A program made the translations under genes and the position numbers. The notes beneath the pieces are model-generated. The model searched no databases and had not been told where the DNA came from. It was given only the letters and a program-made list of their open reading frames with translations. A DNA stretch of 64,000 nucleotides from Branchiostoma floridae (lineage: Eukaryota > Chordata > Leptocardii > Amphioxiformes > Branchiostomatidae). Within the stretch, counting starts at the first letter, position 1. Each line of letters begins with the position of its first letter. The stretch covers positions 27,951,273 through 28,015,272 of the forward strand of contig NC_049980.1 in assembly GCF_000003815.2 (NCBI RefSeq), in the 5' to 3' direction. Shown one piece after another: positions 44,373-56,917 of the stretch.

Positions 44373-47300
44373 CTGTGGAGGGCAAAAACATAAACTTAGT
44401 ACCGCTATAGACTGTAGACTAATGGCTTAAGCCTCTACAAGCCTCCACATGACACTGGAAGTAGTAGAAATCGACCAAATAGACAGATGATAGACCAAAA
44501 AAGCTAGCCGACCCAAAACTACAGTTTCAGACATGCCGCGACTAGTAAAGGCTATATAGCTGATAAGCTCTTCTCAATACATGCAAAAGTTCCACAAAAA
44601 TGGACAAACAATAGAAAACCCCCTCGTTATGGCTGCACGCACTTTCAGACATCTACCAGATATCATTAGCTAAAACAGTACCTTATTATGTGATTACTCA
44701 ATGTTTTAATCTAAATCTTATCTTTCTTTCCACAACGCAGATTAACTTACCTCTGACCAGTTGTACCTGCCTCGCCATGTCTTCTCTGTAGGCTAGCTCC
44801 CGCTGCATCTGGCCATGGATGGCATCTGAAATACAAACACTTGTTTGTACATAAAGCACATTCTTTTAAGGTCCCACTCTATCCTATCTACTATCAAATG
44901 CTCCTATCTAGTCATATTTCAAACAATAGAATTCCAACAATGTGAAACTTGCACTTGAAGGATTTGATTTTGGGCATCACATGTTTAAGAGTATGAGAAA
45001 AATAAATTGCCACATATACAAAACATTGTGCCAGAGTTCAATCAGATGTAGGCAATAGAAGACCTGTTGATAAAGTAATTCATGTATACCAAACGGTTTT
45101 GCATTTGCCCGCCGGTGAAGGCTAGAAATCCAGGTAATCAGATACACAAGATAAGACACAAAGAAACTGGATAAGACTCAATCATTGACCTACGATAGAG
45201 GACGCTATCTGAAACGTCTGGCCGCTACGAAAACTTATCCAGTCGCATGAGTAACGTTTGTACCGAGTATCGCATTGGTCTTACCTTTCAATATCTGACA
45301 CTCCTTCTCGATCTGTCTTCTCTCGACGATGAGTCGGATGATTTCTTCAGCGATATTTTCTGGATTGGGATACATACTAGTACTTGTCACAAGCTTTGCC
45401 ATATAACGTTAGTAAATATAAACGTCTTGATATTGCTAGATTCGTGATAATGACTTGCTTGGTGATGAGCTGTTTTAAATAAAGTACCAAAGTTTGTATC
45501 ATTGTAATAAGTAAGTATGGAAATCACAACACCTCTAGCCTCTAGCTCTGTCTGAATCATGTCATCTAGTAAAACAGTGAATATTACAGTAAAGCAGTCA
45601 CCCTCCATTGAGGTATAAACCATAGAGTTTTTCAGATATTTCGCTACTTCACGTATTTGCAGCAAAGCGCAAATGGTCCCCCTCCGACTTCCCGAAACGG
45701 GTGTTGGGTTCATATATGAAAGTTCTAAACATGGTTCCCTGTACGTCTATGAAAGTCGGGCATCCAGGGGAACATAATTTAAGGGAAATTCACCCTCTCC
45801 AACTAGATAAAGAAACGGAGAGTTACTTCCAAACGTTTCGATGGGTCAATGTATGTTATGGGGGGCAGTGTAACCGAAATCACCAAAAGGCCCCCCCCCC
45901 CCCCCCACACACACACACATCCACACACATCCACCCCTCACTAAGAAAAACACACAACCTATTTCCCACCAGTGATGATCTCTACAGATAAGCTTGCACA
46001 GATGTCCGGGATCACCAGCTGTAATCCTGGGATGTTGGCTAATACTAACCACTCTCACTTCATCCCTTGTAATCAAGCCTTCTGGACAAATTGCGTAGGT
46101 AAACCTGCGGGGCAGCTGCGCGGAGTCAGGCGGGTTCAGATGACTCAGATGCCGGAGGTAAGCCGACATGAAAGTTACCGTGACTCGTGGCCGGTGCGTA
46201 AGACTCTACATCTTGATGTAATAACGTCCATGTCGTTTTGATTAAACGGATGACGGTACAATTACAGATCATGAACGTGGCGTTGGAAGTTTGGAGGTTA
46301 TACAATCTGCCAAGGATTTGGCAGACCTTCTGCAACATTTAGGCATCACGGGTGCACTAGACAGTATCTCAAAATCCAACTTTGAACCCCATGAAATCTT
46401 TGATGACGCATTGTTGATAGTGTTTCCAGTTTCTTTCCATAACTGGCTGTTTGAACTTATCTACCCAAGATAATGTACATCACCTTCTGCTGACTTCTGT
46501 ACAAATTCAAACTGCTCAAAACACTACAGCAATACTGAAACTGGTCCAAACTTCCACTTGAAGAGTCAGTTAGTCAGTCAGCAGACCGCCGTGGTCAACA
46601 AGTTTCAAACGTCTTCTCAAATCACGCATGTATTACAGATAATTGCGTTCATCTTGTGAATTAAATTAAGTCGAAAATCTTGATCATTTTCACTCACCAG
46701 ATACGGCTGAAGACGCTGATGTTCCAGGACCGTCCTCCTCTTCCAAGGCTGTCACACCGCCAAACCGCTCGGGTGCCGGGGTTATCTGTACCTGCTGACC
46801 TGATGCAATGTTCGGAAAACCTTCACCACTTCCCAGCGCAGCTATGCTGTGGGACCCGACCCAGTTTCTGCTGCTTCCATGGTCATGTGCTATACGTGAG
46901 TCTTCTAAGTGTGTTCGCTCTTTGGGGATCTCTTTGACATCCGCTACGACTGGCACATCGGAGCCACCTGTACCACTGTGGCCGCTCTCATCTTCGCCGT
47001 CCTCGGACGACGTCATTGTTGAAAAGTCGGCGTCTGTCCCTGGCAGTATCATGTTGGCCCCCCTCTCTCGCCCGGACGGGCCTCTCAGGACGGGACGGAA
47101 GGCTGACATGTACCCGACTATGGGACTCCGTAGCGAGGTGATGGTGCTGGCCATCCCGATCTTCGGCAGGTAGAGATCAGGCTGTGTGGTCACAGCGGGA
47201 CTTTCGCGACCTTCGCTCCGAAACGTCTGGTTTCGGTCGCTCGTGAGGGCCGGCAGGCCGAACGGGGGGAAGTTGTAGTGGAAGAAGTTGTCCAGCACGA

Positions 47301-50300
47301 ACGGGTGCATGCTCTTGCTCTGGGTGGACGTTTTGTCGTGAATGCTGGAAACAGCGGAGGAGCATATCGGGATGTGTGGTAGGCACTGCGGGCGGAGGAA
47401 GTACGGGGGAGAGATGAACGTCTTGCTGCCGAAGGGAGGGATGGGGAAGGACGGGTCCAGGGGGAATGTCGGCATGCTCGTCTGTTCTAGAGACATTTTC
47501 TGTTCCTGTTGAAACTTCTGCTTCTTGGCGTGAGACTGCGAGGCGGAGCTGCAGGCGTTGCTGAGGGCGCGTTTCCTGTTGCCGCCGTTGAACATGGCCT
47601 TGACGTCCTCCCAGGCGTACAGCAGGTCGTTCGGAGGCTGGTCCGCCGCCAGCTTCAGGTGCCGCCGCCACGCGTTAAAGTTCGCTGCGTCTGGATGCTG
47701 AGATGGCAAAACGAGACACACTTGATGCACTAATTAATACAAAAGTTACTCATTAATCAATTGGGTATATAATAAGCTTTGAAAACGGTCTGCTCTTTTA
47801 GGTGACATCCGCTGTCTTTCTTCGGCGACCTGACAGAATCTGAGGACGAGCAGTATTTTTCCAAGACTACCAAGACTAAGTTACCTTCATTGACACATTT
47901 CAATTTGACGTAATTTGGCACGTAACGTTATAATTTTAGAAACTCTCAAAGTATCAATGTAGTTTCAATTACTTTACAAAATGATAACTACAGGAGTAAC
48001 ATAACAAATCCAGTTAAAAGTGCTACATGTCTTGTCAATGACGGAAATATCGACAAAAACAAAAGAGCATACACATAAACGTCCTGACAATTTCAACCTT
48101 TAAACATTTGAAAGTAACGGAGTCCATGCAGAAGCTTATTTTCATTGTTTTGTTTTCCCAATATCAGATGTTAAATAGTGAGTATTTACTTCTTCGCCGA
48201 CCTTGTACTTGGAGTCGGGCATGCGGTGGCAGTGGAAGATGAACTTGTTGGGTGAGAAGAAGATGTTACAGAAGATGCACTTCACACACTTGGCTCGGGA
48301 GCTGTTGTAGCGGGACGGGTAAAATCTGTACAGAAAAATAAAACAAGAAATCAGCGATGAAACGTTTTCACATCGGTGTCATGTTTATGTTAGATTCACC
48401 ACTAATATTGCAACTATCTAATATATAACTAGTTTCACTTCTACAACTACGGTCATTGCTAACGTTACCTCAAGTACTTTCTATTTATCACATTATTTTA
48501 GTTCAAAAAAGTTTTTCAGTCGAAAACCGTGTTATCTACTTTTGCATGTGATAATGGTTGTCACTATGTTCTCGCTAGTGTCCCTTCAGCAAGCCAAGCG
48601 CCAACACAGCATGTTTTCCCATTTTTGTACTTTCTTGTCACGTTGACCAACTACGAAGAAGAAAGAAAATTCCTGTTTATTTTTCTGAAATCAGTTGACA
48701 ATGAGCGCGCGGATATCATCCATAACATTTACTTGCTGTGACCTTAAGATAGCAAGTCTGATGAATGTTGTACGACACCTGTGCGACTACCCCAAGAATG
48801 GCCCCAGTTTGCGAGCGCACGACGATAGAGTACGACCAATGTGACCGCGCCCTTAAAAGTAGGCAGGAATCCTTTAACCACAATTTATCCGTGAGCGGTT
48901 TCTTTATACACGAGTTAATCCTTAGCGAATAAACACAGCAGTGTAATGAACGTTTTCTGTCATCGTGCATGTACCTTCAGCAGTGCAAATAAACAACACA
49001 TTTAGCACGTGGACTAAATCAACAAACAGGGGCTTAACTCGTCGTCCACTCTCACAGCGTGTGCCCATGGCGCCACATGCTTCAGGCATCGGGATTATGC
49101 TGGAAAACTCCCTGACTGGGAGTTATTCAATGGACACAGAATTTGTGTTATCTTCTTGTGTTCTATCCCTTGACTTTGGTAGACCTCCGGGTACTATTGC
49201 TCCGACCCACTCCATCTTTTAAAACAAGACAAAAGTAAACTCAATCCCATTGCCCTACTTAACGGCACTTCCAGGCAAATGTAGCAGCACTGAGAGTGTA
49301 TGAAAATCATAACAGGAACACACACACACACACACACACAAAGCACAAACGCGCAAAAACAATGGTAGGTAGAGATAGTCAGACAGGGAGACAGAGACAA
49401 GCAGACAGAAAGTTAGAGACAAACAACAAACAGAAACACATACATACACAGAGACAGACAAAATTAGATAGGCAGACAGAAAGCCAGACAGACACGTCAG
49501 TCCCTAAAAAGTTAAATAAAAATTCCATTCACCTGCCGCGGCAGCCCCAAGAGCACTCGTGCGCGACCTCGAAGGCGAAGTTCTCGGGCAGCTTGGGCGG
49601 CGTGGTGTCTCCGAAGAAGGACTTGCAGAGACGCTCGGCCTCGCGCTTGGTGATCATACCGCAGCGGCGGGACGAGATGGGCATGGCGCCGGCGCGCCGC
49701 AGCAGCTCCAGCTGGACAGGCGTGCACTGCACACAGGTGATGCCGAGCGCCACGCGGCGGTTGTGGATCTCGTTATAACTGAAACTCTGCAGGGCAGAAC
49801 ATAGCGGGAACTGTTAGAATTTCTATAAATGCATTGTTATTTACTTCTTACGGCAGTGTTAGCAGTGTACGAGTTAGTGGATCTCGTTATAACTGAAACT
49901 CTGCAGGGCATGTACACAACGGGAATTGTTGGAAATTCTATCAAAATCGCAATGTCAATCACCTCTTACTGTAGTGTTATGATTGTTAGTGTTAGTGGAT
50001 CTCGTTATAACTGAGACTCTTCGGGGCAATTTTACTATGGTCTTCAAAATCATATCCAGTTGCATAAGTAATCGCTATTTGGCGTATTGCCGCAGTCTGT
50101 ACATATTCGTTGCCTTAAAAGTTATGCTAGGACAAGACCCATTTGTCCTATTCCATCTTTACGGACTTTTATGATCATTTCTACAAAAATGTTTCATTGA
50201 TATATTGAGAAATATAGTACATTTTAACATCTTAAAAGCCTATCATAAAGATATACATTGTTTTAGTCCAAGTTACAGACGTTCATGTATACAGAGCTGT

Positions 50301-53300
50301 ACTTTCAAAAAGTAGCAGTTTCAAGAAATACAATTAACAAATATTCAAAAATAAATCAGTTGTCTGAATAAAGATTTACTCGATAGGCATCTCGTTATGA
50401 AACCCTGCAGTACAAATATAGGTCAGTTGTACATGTTTAAACTTAAATAGATTAACTGTCCAAAGTGACTTAGTATATCAACGGTTTGGTTTCAAAACTC
50501 GTACTGTATGGCTGGTACCAAAAGAACTTCTGGCGTATCTTGCCTCATGTAATATTTATCAACGTTTGTTTACAAGACAGTGCTCCCTACGTAATATCAT
50601 TAGGCATATGATGCAAAGGAATTCATAACACATGAAGCCCGGCATACAACATGATCCGCGAATGTTATATATGTATGACTAAATGCTGTAAGCAAAGCCT
50701 TCCCACATGTAGATGATGATATTTCAAGTAATGAACATATAGTAGAGTGGACTATGTCTTTCTTCACAATTCATAAAGGCTGGTGTACATCATGATCAGC
50801 AAATATTTTGCCACAGGTAAATGTTCATATCTCAGGTATTTCGCATACAACTACATTTCTTTATGTTGTACCTAGATGTCTAATCTTAATGAATGTAATA
50901 AATGTTTGTGTAAGTTTACCTTGAGTAAAGTGTTGGAGATCTGCGCCAGACACAGACGATCTTTCCCTTCCATCATGAGGGAGATGATCGGTACTCCGCA
51001 CAGGACTACGGATCGGACCTACAGACAGTTCATATGGTTTCTACATGACACATACAACACGCACTCAAAACCACGGATCGGACCTACAGACACTTCATAT
51101 GGTTTCTACATGATCCATACAACACGCACTCAAAACCACGGATCGGACCTACAGACAGTTCATATGGTTTCTACATGACACATACAATGATGCACTCAAA
51201 ATTACTAAAAAATCGGACATACAGATGGCTTTACATGACACATACTACATACACTCCAAACAAAAGATCGGAACTACAGTTCAAATTGTTTCTACATGAT
51301 ACATTTATGATGTACTCAAAACCATGGATTGGACCTACAGATAGTTCATATGATTTCTACATGACACATTCAATATGAACTCAAAACCACGGATCGGACC
51401 TACAGACAGCTCATATAGTTTCTACATGACACATACAACACGCACTCAAAACCACGGAGCGAACCTACAGACAGTTTACATGGTTTCTACATGACACATA
51501 CAACACGCACTCAAAACCACGGTTCGGACCTACAAAAAGTTCATATGGTTTCTACATGACACATGCAACATGCGCTCAAAACCACGGATCGGACCTACAG
51601 GCAGTTCATATAGTTTTACATGACACATACTACATACACTCCAAACCAAAGATCGGAACTACAGTTCAAATTGTTTCTACATGATACATTTATGATGTTC
51701 TCAAAACCATGGATTGGACCTACAGACAATTCATATGGTTTCTACATGACACATACAATATGAACTCAAAACCACGGAGCGGACCTACATACAGTTCATA
51801 TGGTTTCTACATGCCACCAAGGACCTACAGACTGTTCATATGGTGTCTGCATGACACATTTATGATGCACTTAAAACCACGGTTGGTGCGACACGGCCAC
51901 AGTCCGTATCCACAAACGGGTTACAGAAAAAATACATATAGACCTAACGGCTAATTGGTAGGTCATCCACTGCGTCGCACGAGGCCATGCCACACATTCA
52001 GGACCTTCAGCTTCCTACGATTTTGCTCCCGACCACTCCTAAAGCAATGTGGTCGGGCGCTGGGTTGGGAGTAGGCTGAAGGCCAACCTAATCTAGCTCC
52101 AATTTGCTTCTTTGATCCAAGCAGAATATGGGTTTCCGTTTCCATTTTTTTAGATTTATAGTCGCAGAAGACTAAAGAATAGTGCAACCTCGCAGACCAA
52201 ACATTACAGCTCACGGCTAACGTAAGAGTAACTCCCAACCTTCGTCTGGAGAGGGTCGCAAGGACATGGTCGGCTGTGTGCGACAGGGGCTAGTATATTG
52301 GTACTGTCTTCACTTTCTTCTTTGAAATCATATCCCCACTTACTTTTTGAGACAAAACTGTTCACGCAGGTGACAATGTACAAATGTACCTTGTAATGTA
52401 CTGCGCATATAAACGCAAAGCAAAAATCATGCAGATACTAATTTCTACCTTCAGATGTTGAAATCAGAAATGGCACGATGGCACCTAGTACCTGTATTGT
52501 TCATGGTGCTAATTGATTGAGTCAATTAGCATCGCGGTAAGTGAAAAGTCACATGGCTCATTTGACTAAAGATTAATTGTATATTGACTATGATTGACAG
52601 GGTGTATTTTTTGGGACAGAACAGAGACAGGACCTCATCAAACTTTGATAGGGTTTGTGCGACATAACAATACACATGTTGTATCATGTACTCGGTGTTT
52701 GGGCTAGCTATAGTGTACATTAGGAAACACTGCAATAATACAGAAACGACTTTTCAACAGCGCCATACATACACACAGTCACCAATATAATTATCTGTGT
52801 TTGTCTATGTAATATGGCTAGCCTCTCCTTGAAAATGTTGTCCAGTTTCGTCTGATATAACAGAGACCTGTAGGTTTATACTAGTATATCGTTTGACTAG
52901 CAGTATGGGGGCACCGCTTGTAACAACTCGATTAACTTCAACATAAAACCAGTTGCCTTCAAGACCATAAACATGTATCTCACGTGTGGATACACATCTT
53001 AAGCATGAGCGAGCAAAAAAAGGAACAATTTCAGTAAAACTTCGGAGAAACAGAGTTCTATGTATACGAAATATCCAGATGCTGCTGACAAAAATGCCAA
53101 ACTCCTTGAATGAGTCGTCAAGTGAGACATAATTCAGTGAATAGTCAGATCAGATACAATGGAAAGAAAGTTATTCTGATTTTTTTTCTTCAGTTTGAAA
53201 CGAGAAGACACCAATCTATTCCATTGACAGCTATTTGGGCCCCATACACACTGATAATATATTTCCATCAAAAAATTGCAATCTGTTGTGTTTTATGAAA

Positions 53301-53647
53301 TTAAGCACCACATGAGGTGAGGAGGTAAAGAATGAATTGTTTTCTGTTTGCTCACGACTTCTCAATGTAACAAGGGTAACACTTCCACGATCTCCTTAAA
53401 GAATCAACATCCTACCTTCTCAGGATCACTTTCTGCAAGCACAAAGGACGATAAGTCGTACCTGGTTACTGTTTGGCAGCGTTGCCTTCATGGGGCTTGC
53501 TTCAGGCTCCGGGAGCGTCTCTGTGGCCCTCAGGCCGCAGGAGAGGGCGGGCCCGACGGCTGATCCGGGCAGGTCCGGTGTCGGGTCCGTGGAGGTGGGA
53601 GGGGGAGCCGTGTCCCCCACCAGAGGACTGTGGCAGTCTCCGTCCAT
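44230..53647 (-). CDS. SKOR: SKOR/LBXCOR/Fussel-type Ski-family transcriptional corepressor (8 exons, ~655 aa)
   Basis: Exons: 53647-53462, 51018-50920, 49786-49533, 48325-48190 (or ending 48202), 47697-46698, 45359-45285, 44825-44751, 44372-44230; all GT-AG and in phase. Residues 63-175 form the Ski/Sno/Dac homology domain. About 180-260 form the zinc-binding Smad4-binding-like region with CVKCIFC and HCH, followed by AWEDVKAMFNGG. Then comes a long Pro/Ser-rich linker with an acidic patch and a C-terminal coiled coil. The VALGITCVQCTPVQLE and GMITKREAERLCKSF motifs distinguish SKOR (CORL/Fussel) from Ski/Sno. The known family role is nuclear corepression with homeodomain and Smad partners, mainly in neurons. 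The two SKOR exon-4 donors give a 4-residue difference. It is unrelated to the neighbouring channel gene. Confidence 0.92.
44751..44825 (-). CDS. SKOR: SKOR exon 7: coiled-coil segment
   Basis: 25 codons, phase 1-1: DAIHGQMQRELAYREDMARQ, continuing the helix of exon 6, with AGAG|GTAAGT donor. The equal 75-bp length of exons 6 and 7 fits heptad-repeat duplication. Confidence 0.82.
45285..45359 (-). CDS. SKOR: SKOR exon 6: coiled-coil segment
   Basis: 25 codons, phase 1-1: ENIAEEIIRLIVERRQIEKE, a heptad-like amphipathic helix typical of the Ski-family C-terminal dimerisation region. Strong donor AAAG|GTAAGA. Confidence 0.82.
46698..47697 (-). CDS. SKOR: SKOR exon 5: Smad4-binding end and long linker
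   Basis: Starts HPDAANFNAWRRHLKL and AWEDVKAMFNGGNRKR, then about 300 residues of Pro/Ser/Gln-rich low-complexity sequence with a His/Lys/Gln stretch and an acidic SSEDGEDESGHSGTGG patch. The donor TCTG|GTGAGT gives phase 1. The sequence is GC-rich with frequent CpG. Confidence 0.9.
48190..48325 (-). CDS. SKOR: SKOR exon 4: zinc-binding region
   Basis: Contains FYPSRYNSSRAKCVKC, CNIFFSPNKF and FHCHRMPDSKYK, matching the conserved Cys/His zinc-binding segment next to the Smad4-interaction domain. Two phase-0 donors are possible: AAG|GTCGGC (end 48202) and GAA|GTAAAT (end 48190). The first matches the family spacing to PDAANFN; the second is the better splice consensus. Confidence 0.88.
48590..48744. 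mobile_element. Solo end of the 29.4-kb TIR family in a SKOR intron
   Basis: Sequence ending TTACTTGCTGTGACCTTA with the subterminal GCGCGCGGATATCATCC matches the right end of 29369-30971. No matching left end was found nearby, so it is a truncated relic in the intron between exons 3 and 4. Confidence 0.6.
49318..49500. repeat. (CA)n and CAGACA-rich simple sequence
   Basis: A short CA run followed by GACAGACA-type repeats immediately downstream of SKOR exon 3's donor. Confidence 0.85.
49533..49786 (-). CDS. SKOR: SKOR exon 3: core of Ski/Sno/Dac homology domain
   Basis: Encodes SFSYNEIHNRRVALGITC, CVQCTPVQLELLRRAGAMP and PPKLPENFAFEVAHECSWG, diagnostic for SKOR proteins. Phase 0 in; phase 2 out at CGGCAG|GTGAAT. 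It is GC-rich relative to its introns. The acceptor region is triplicated upstream. Confidence 0.94.
49763..50030. repeat. Three tandem ~116-bp units copying the SKOR exon 3 acceptor
   Basis: GTGGATCTCGTTATAACTGA occurs at about 49763, 49877 and 49996. The second copy retains GCAG|AGTTTCAG; the third retains an AG. Only the first continues into the coding exon. Confidence 0.88.
50920..51018 (-). CDS. SKOR: SKOR exon 2: start of Ski/Sno/Dac homology domain
   Basis: 33 codons, phase 0-0, with VVLCGVPIISL and ERLCLAQISNTLLK-like motif (here DRLCLAQISNTLLK). The acceptor sits at the edge of a 65-bp minisatellite whose units repeat the splice acceptor and first exon bases. Confidence 0.92.
51010..51895. 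repeat. ~65-bp minisatellite, about 14 units
   Basis: Unit GGATCGGACCTACAGACAGT...TACATGACACATACAACACG...CTCAAAACCACG, repeated from the first bases of SKOR exon 2 into intron 1. Units drift in length and sequence but keep the CGGACCTACAG core, which is the splice acceptor on the minus strand. Confidence 0.92.
53462..53647 (-). CDS. SKOR: SKOR exon 1: N-terminal Pro/Thr-rich segment
   Basis: ATG at 53647 opens 62 codons beginning MDGDCHSPLVGD, a low-complexity leader ending NSNQ before CAG|GTACGA, phase 0. A possible acceptor (TGCAG) lies about 15 bases upstream of the ATG, so a separate 5' UTR exon is likely. Confidence 0.8.
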
Positions 53648-54947
53648 CTATGGTTCCTCAACTGCATATGGAAAGAAATTTTGAAAGTTTTGAATTACAG
53701 TTTTCCTAAAAAACAGAACTTCGAATTCGAAGTCAAATTTGAAAATAAAGCTCTGACGCGAAGGCACAGTAAACGTTTTTGTTTTCAGTAAACGGTCACT
53801 GAAAAGAGAGTGACCTAAACGGAGATATACAGTACACCCGCTTTGAAAATAGAAAATACCATAAGACACAGTAAAATGTTTCTTCCTCAACGCAAGAGTC
53901 GGTGAAAAGAAAGCGACCTAGATTGAGACATCTATACAATACGTGGTAAAAAGTCTTTTGAAGAAAACCCTAAGTGTTGTACCTGTGCCATATACAAGTA
54001 TTGAAAGAAGACAGATAGGGCTGTATCAGTCAATACAGACGCTTTCAGAACTTGCGATCCATATCTGTAGCTTGTTTGAAGTCTATACAATCCCTAACAA
54101 AGGTTTTTGAAGTAACACTATAGAACGTTTTACCTGTTCCAGTTCTACAAAAGTTCTGTAAAAGAGAGAAAAAACTAGAGGGCTAGAGATGTACATTTAT
54201 AGATCTAGAAAACGATTGAGGAACGCCTGACGTATCAGTAATTTGAGTAATAATTCTCGATCTTGATAGAGAGTTAGAGACTCCAGCAAGTAACTTTACG
54301 TAGATAACTGTATATCTGTGCTAGTTCGAACTCAGGAGTCAGAACTGAGTGTTTGCCCATAAACATAAGGCAGGTGAAGTTGCCAACGTACGACCTTAAG
54401 ACCAACAACGATCTTATGACGTAACGCTGTAACAGTTACATAGTTACATAGCTATACCTGTGTTAGTCCGAGCGAGAGGAAAAGCCTGTAAACATGGACA
54501 AGAAAAGCGAAGTTGCGAATCGTTGCGCTCTCTTAAGACTTCTCACATTTGGACGGCACCAACTCTTGTTCAATATTGTACATAACCATACATGTGCTAG
54601 CCCAAGCCCTGTAAGGCGAGAAAAGAAGTAAGACAGATAAGACAATGAAGTTTATAAGACACTCAGGTAAACTTGTGACCCGCTGCGCTGCTTTAATATA
54701 GTCTTAAGACCTGTCACATTTGGACCGTACCAACTTTTGATTAATTCTTTATGATCCGGGGTGACATCAATGGGCGATAATCATGCACGGCGATTATTGT
54801 TCTCATGAAAAATGAAACGTTCGCCACATGCTGCCCGCTCTGTTCGCCCAGCGCAACAAAGCGGCCTGTGGGGCATGATTAGCGCGGGAGAGAATGGTGC
54901 AGGCGATCCCCGGAAATTACACCAGTCTCATCAATACAGACGGATTG

Positions 54948-55614
54948 TTCCTGTGGCTCAACTGGTAGTAGACTCACAGTTAAGCTCCTAGTTCCAGTTT
55001 GTTGCTAACTGAGAGACTTCAAATCCTGGGTAGGGTAGGGTAGGGCAGCTGGAGGTTGGAGCTGCACCCATCTTTCGGAAGGGACAAAAAATGGGGGTCC
55101 CGTGATAGAGGAGGTGCCTCAAGCGCCTTAAGGCGAAGGATTTGCAAACTCTCTCCTATATAAAGTATAGCCTGCTACAAAACAGCAAAGAAGCTTGCTA
55201 CCTATGCACCACACGGTACTACAAGGGTCTGCACTTAAAATCAATACATATAGAGACCGGGGGTCGGTCTGCATTTCTCCACCGCTGCACATCGAAGGCG
55301 ATGTTCTTTCAATTTGCCTTTAGATTTCATGTAGTTGGATAGGCGTGCGTCAAGGTAGTTATATGCTAAACAATCAACACCTAGGAGATGATGTCTGGTT
55401 GTAGGTCGATATTGTAAAGAAGAAGAAGCGTGTACTACATCTAAGGCGTCCATTACAGCGTGGTAAACTTTCATGAAAGAGCCGCCGTGCGAAAGGACGG
55501 ATGAAGAACAACCTGATGTAGGTAAATTAATTCGTGCTAACTGTATAGGTGAAGACTACAGGGGAAATAGCTGAAATGATAAGCTGATCGAATAAAGTCA
55601 AGTCAAGTCAAGTG
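54948..55614 (+). mobile_element. tRNA-derived SINE
   Basis: The 5' part has a polymerase III box A (TGGCTCAACTGGTAG) and box B-like ACTTCAAATCCTGG. The 3' end carries a (TCAAG)n tail at about 55590-55614. It lies in the SKOR 5' region, antisense to the gene. Confidence 0.7.
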
Positions 55615-55777
55615 AAACAATTTGTGTGCTTGTCCTTGCCCGGGTAAAACCCCACTTGATTAAAAATACATCACAATTCATGGGTGACGATGCATGATGC
55701 CGAATTCCTTGTATATAATTATAAGAAAAAATGGCTAGCATACATAAATCTTATGAATTTACAAAGTAGTACTTACT

Positions 55778-56110
55778 TGGTAAAACGTCCGATAAAGAGA
55801 ACTTCAGACGTCTGTAGTTTTGAAGAGCTGGCTGTCTAGCCTGTAGCCTCTAGGTGAGTCCGACACTTGTAGAGTTTGTAACGGGAGTCCTTGTCGCTAC
55901 AAACTCCCCCGACAAGCCCGGGTGAAACCGATATCTCCCCCTGTTAAGCCCGTTCGCAGCTAGCGCGTTAGTCCTCAGCTGTCGACGGGAGCTGACAGAA
56001 GCGCTACAGGTACCAGGGTCTCTATCCCTGCCGACTCGCCGCCGGGCCGAGCGATTGTGAGACCGCCTCGCCGCAGCTTAGCCCGCGATAAAAGCTCCGC
56101 GCCTGCCAAA
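55778..56110 (-). promoter_or_regulatory. Candidate SKOR 5' UTR exon and GC-rich promoter
   Basis: On the minus strand a good donor (CCAA|GTAAGT) occurs at about 55777. The sequence above it turns GC-rich and CpG-dense at about 55900-56110, unlike the AT-rich surroundings. An acceptor just before the SKOR ATG would join it. Inference only; no cap-site evidence. Confidence 0.35.
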
Positions 56111-56439
56111 CCCTTTGGGACGGACCATTGCACTTGCTAGGGGGGAAATATACAGAACGACCGTATTTTGTACTTCCCGTGTCCAGGAAGCTATTAACCT
56201 ACTTAAACGGATCAGACTCATAAACAATTAAAAAAATTTGGAATATTTTGTGGTAAGAGTGGCAAATTATAAAAATGCACATCGACGGAAGTCATACTGC
56301 CACCCGCCTTAAGTTAACGAGAAAAAATTAAGGTTACGTACAATCTGGTTCAACGTACAATTTCATACAATTAAGATTCCCTCCTCAACAAGAATATTGT
56401 AGAACACATGTAGAACAAATTTTAATGCTCAATCTCTTT

Positions 56440-56520
56440 TATAGTAAGTCGAACAGGCGACAACAAACGGGCTTCGAACTCCGGACCTCTAACCACCAAC
56501 CAGCGCGCGCACCTCACATT
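56440..56520 (-). mobile_element. Possible SINE head fragment
   Basis: The minus strand reads GGAGTTCGAAGCC, a box B match, with GGTTGGTGGTTAGAG upstream. It is too short to classify. Confidence 0.3.
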
Positions 56521-56880
56521 TTTACCAGACAGGGAAAGTGGTGGTGTCACGGGTCGTGGTTAGGCTATTATATCAGCGCGGAACATCTCTCCTCAGTAAG
56601 AACTCATCTCCCAGTCCGAGCAGATCAAACACGGTCCTGATAAGGCGTATCGCGCAGGGATCAGCGCCGAGATGAGCTGTGATGCCGCGAGACTTAGACA
56701 GGTGCGAGAACCGCGAGACTTTAATCCTCGGGGTCACGCGAGGTCACGGGGATGTTTTACAAGTGGTCGGTTTAAAACCGTAGTCTCAGCTGATATGGTG
56801 TGAGCTCCTAGTGTGATGACACCTGATGGGTCGGAAGAAGGAGACTGTTTTTAAAGAACCGCGTACAGCTTTATTTTCAC

Positions 56881-56917
56881 TGACGTTTCGGTGACCGTCT
56901 GTCACCTACCTCAGGGT
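56881..56917 (-). ncRNA. Hammerhead-like/Penelope-terminus-like hairpin remnant
   Basis: The minus strand reads CCTGAGGTAGGTGACA then GGTCACCGAAACGTC: a stem GGTGAC/GTCACC between a CUGA-like and a GAAAC segment, the layout of hammerhead cores in retroelement ends. The first box is CTGAGGT rather than CUGAUGA, so it is probably inactive or coincidental. Confidence 0.25.

Noticed and set aside
47177-47671. 164-residue minus-strand frame
   Set aside because: Alternative frame of the GC-rich SKOR exon 5; low-complexity and lacking splice support.
51010-51895. CRISPR array (about 65-bp periodic repeats)
   Set aside because: The repeats are contiguous and degenerate without unique spacers, and the genome is eukaryotic; it is a minisatellite.
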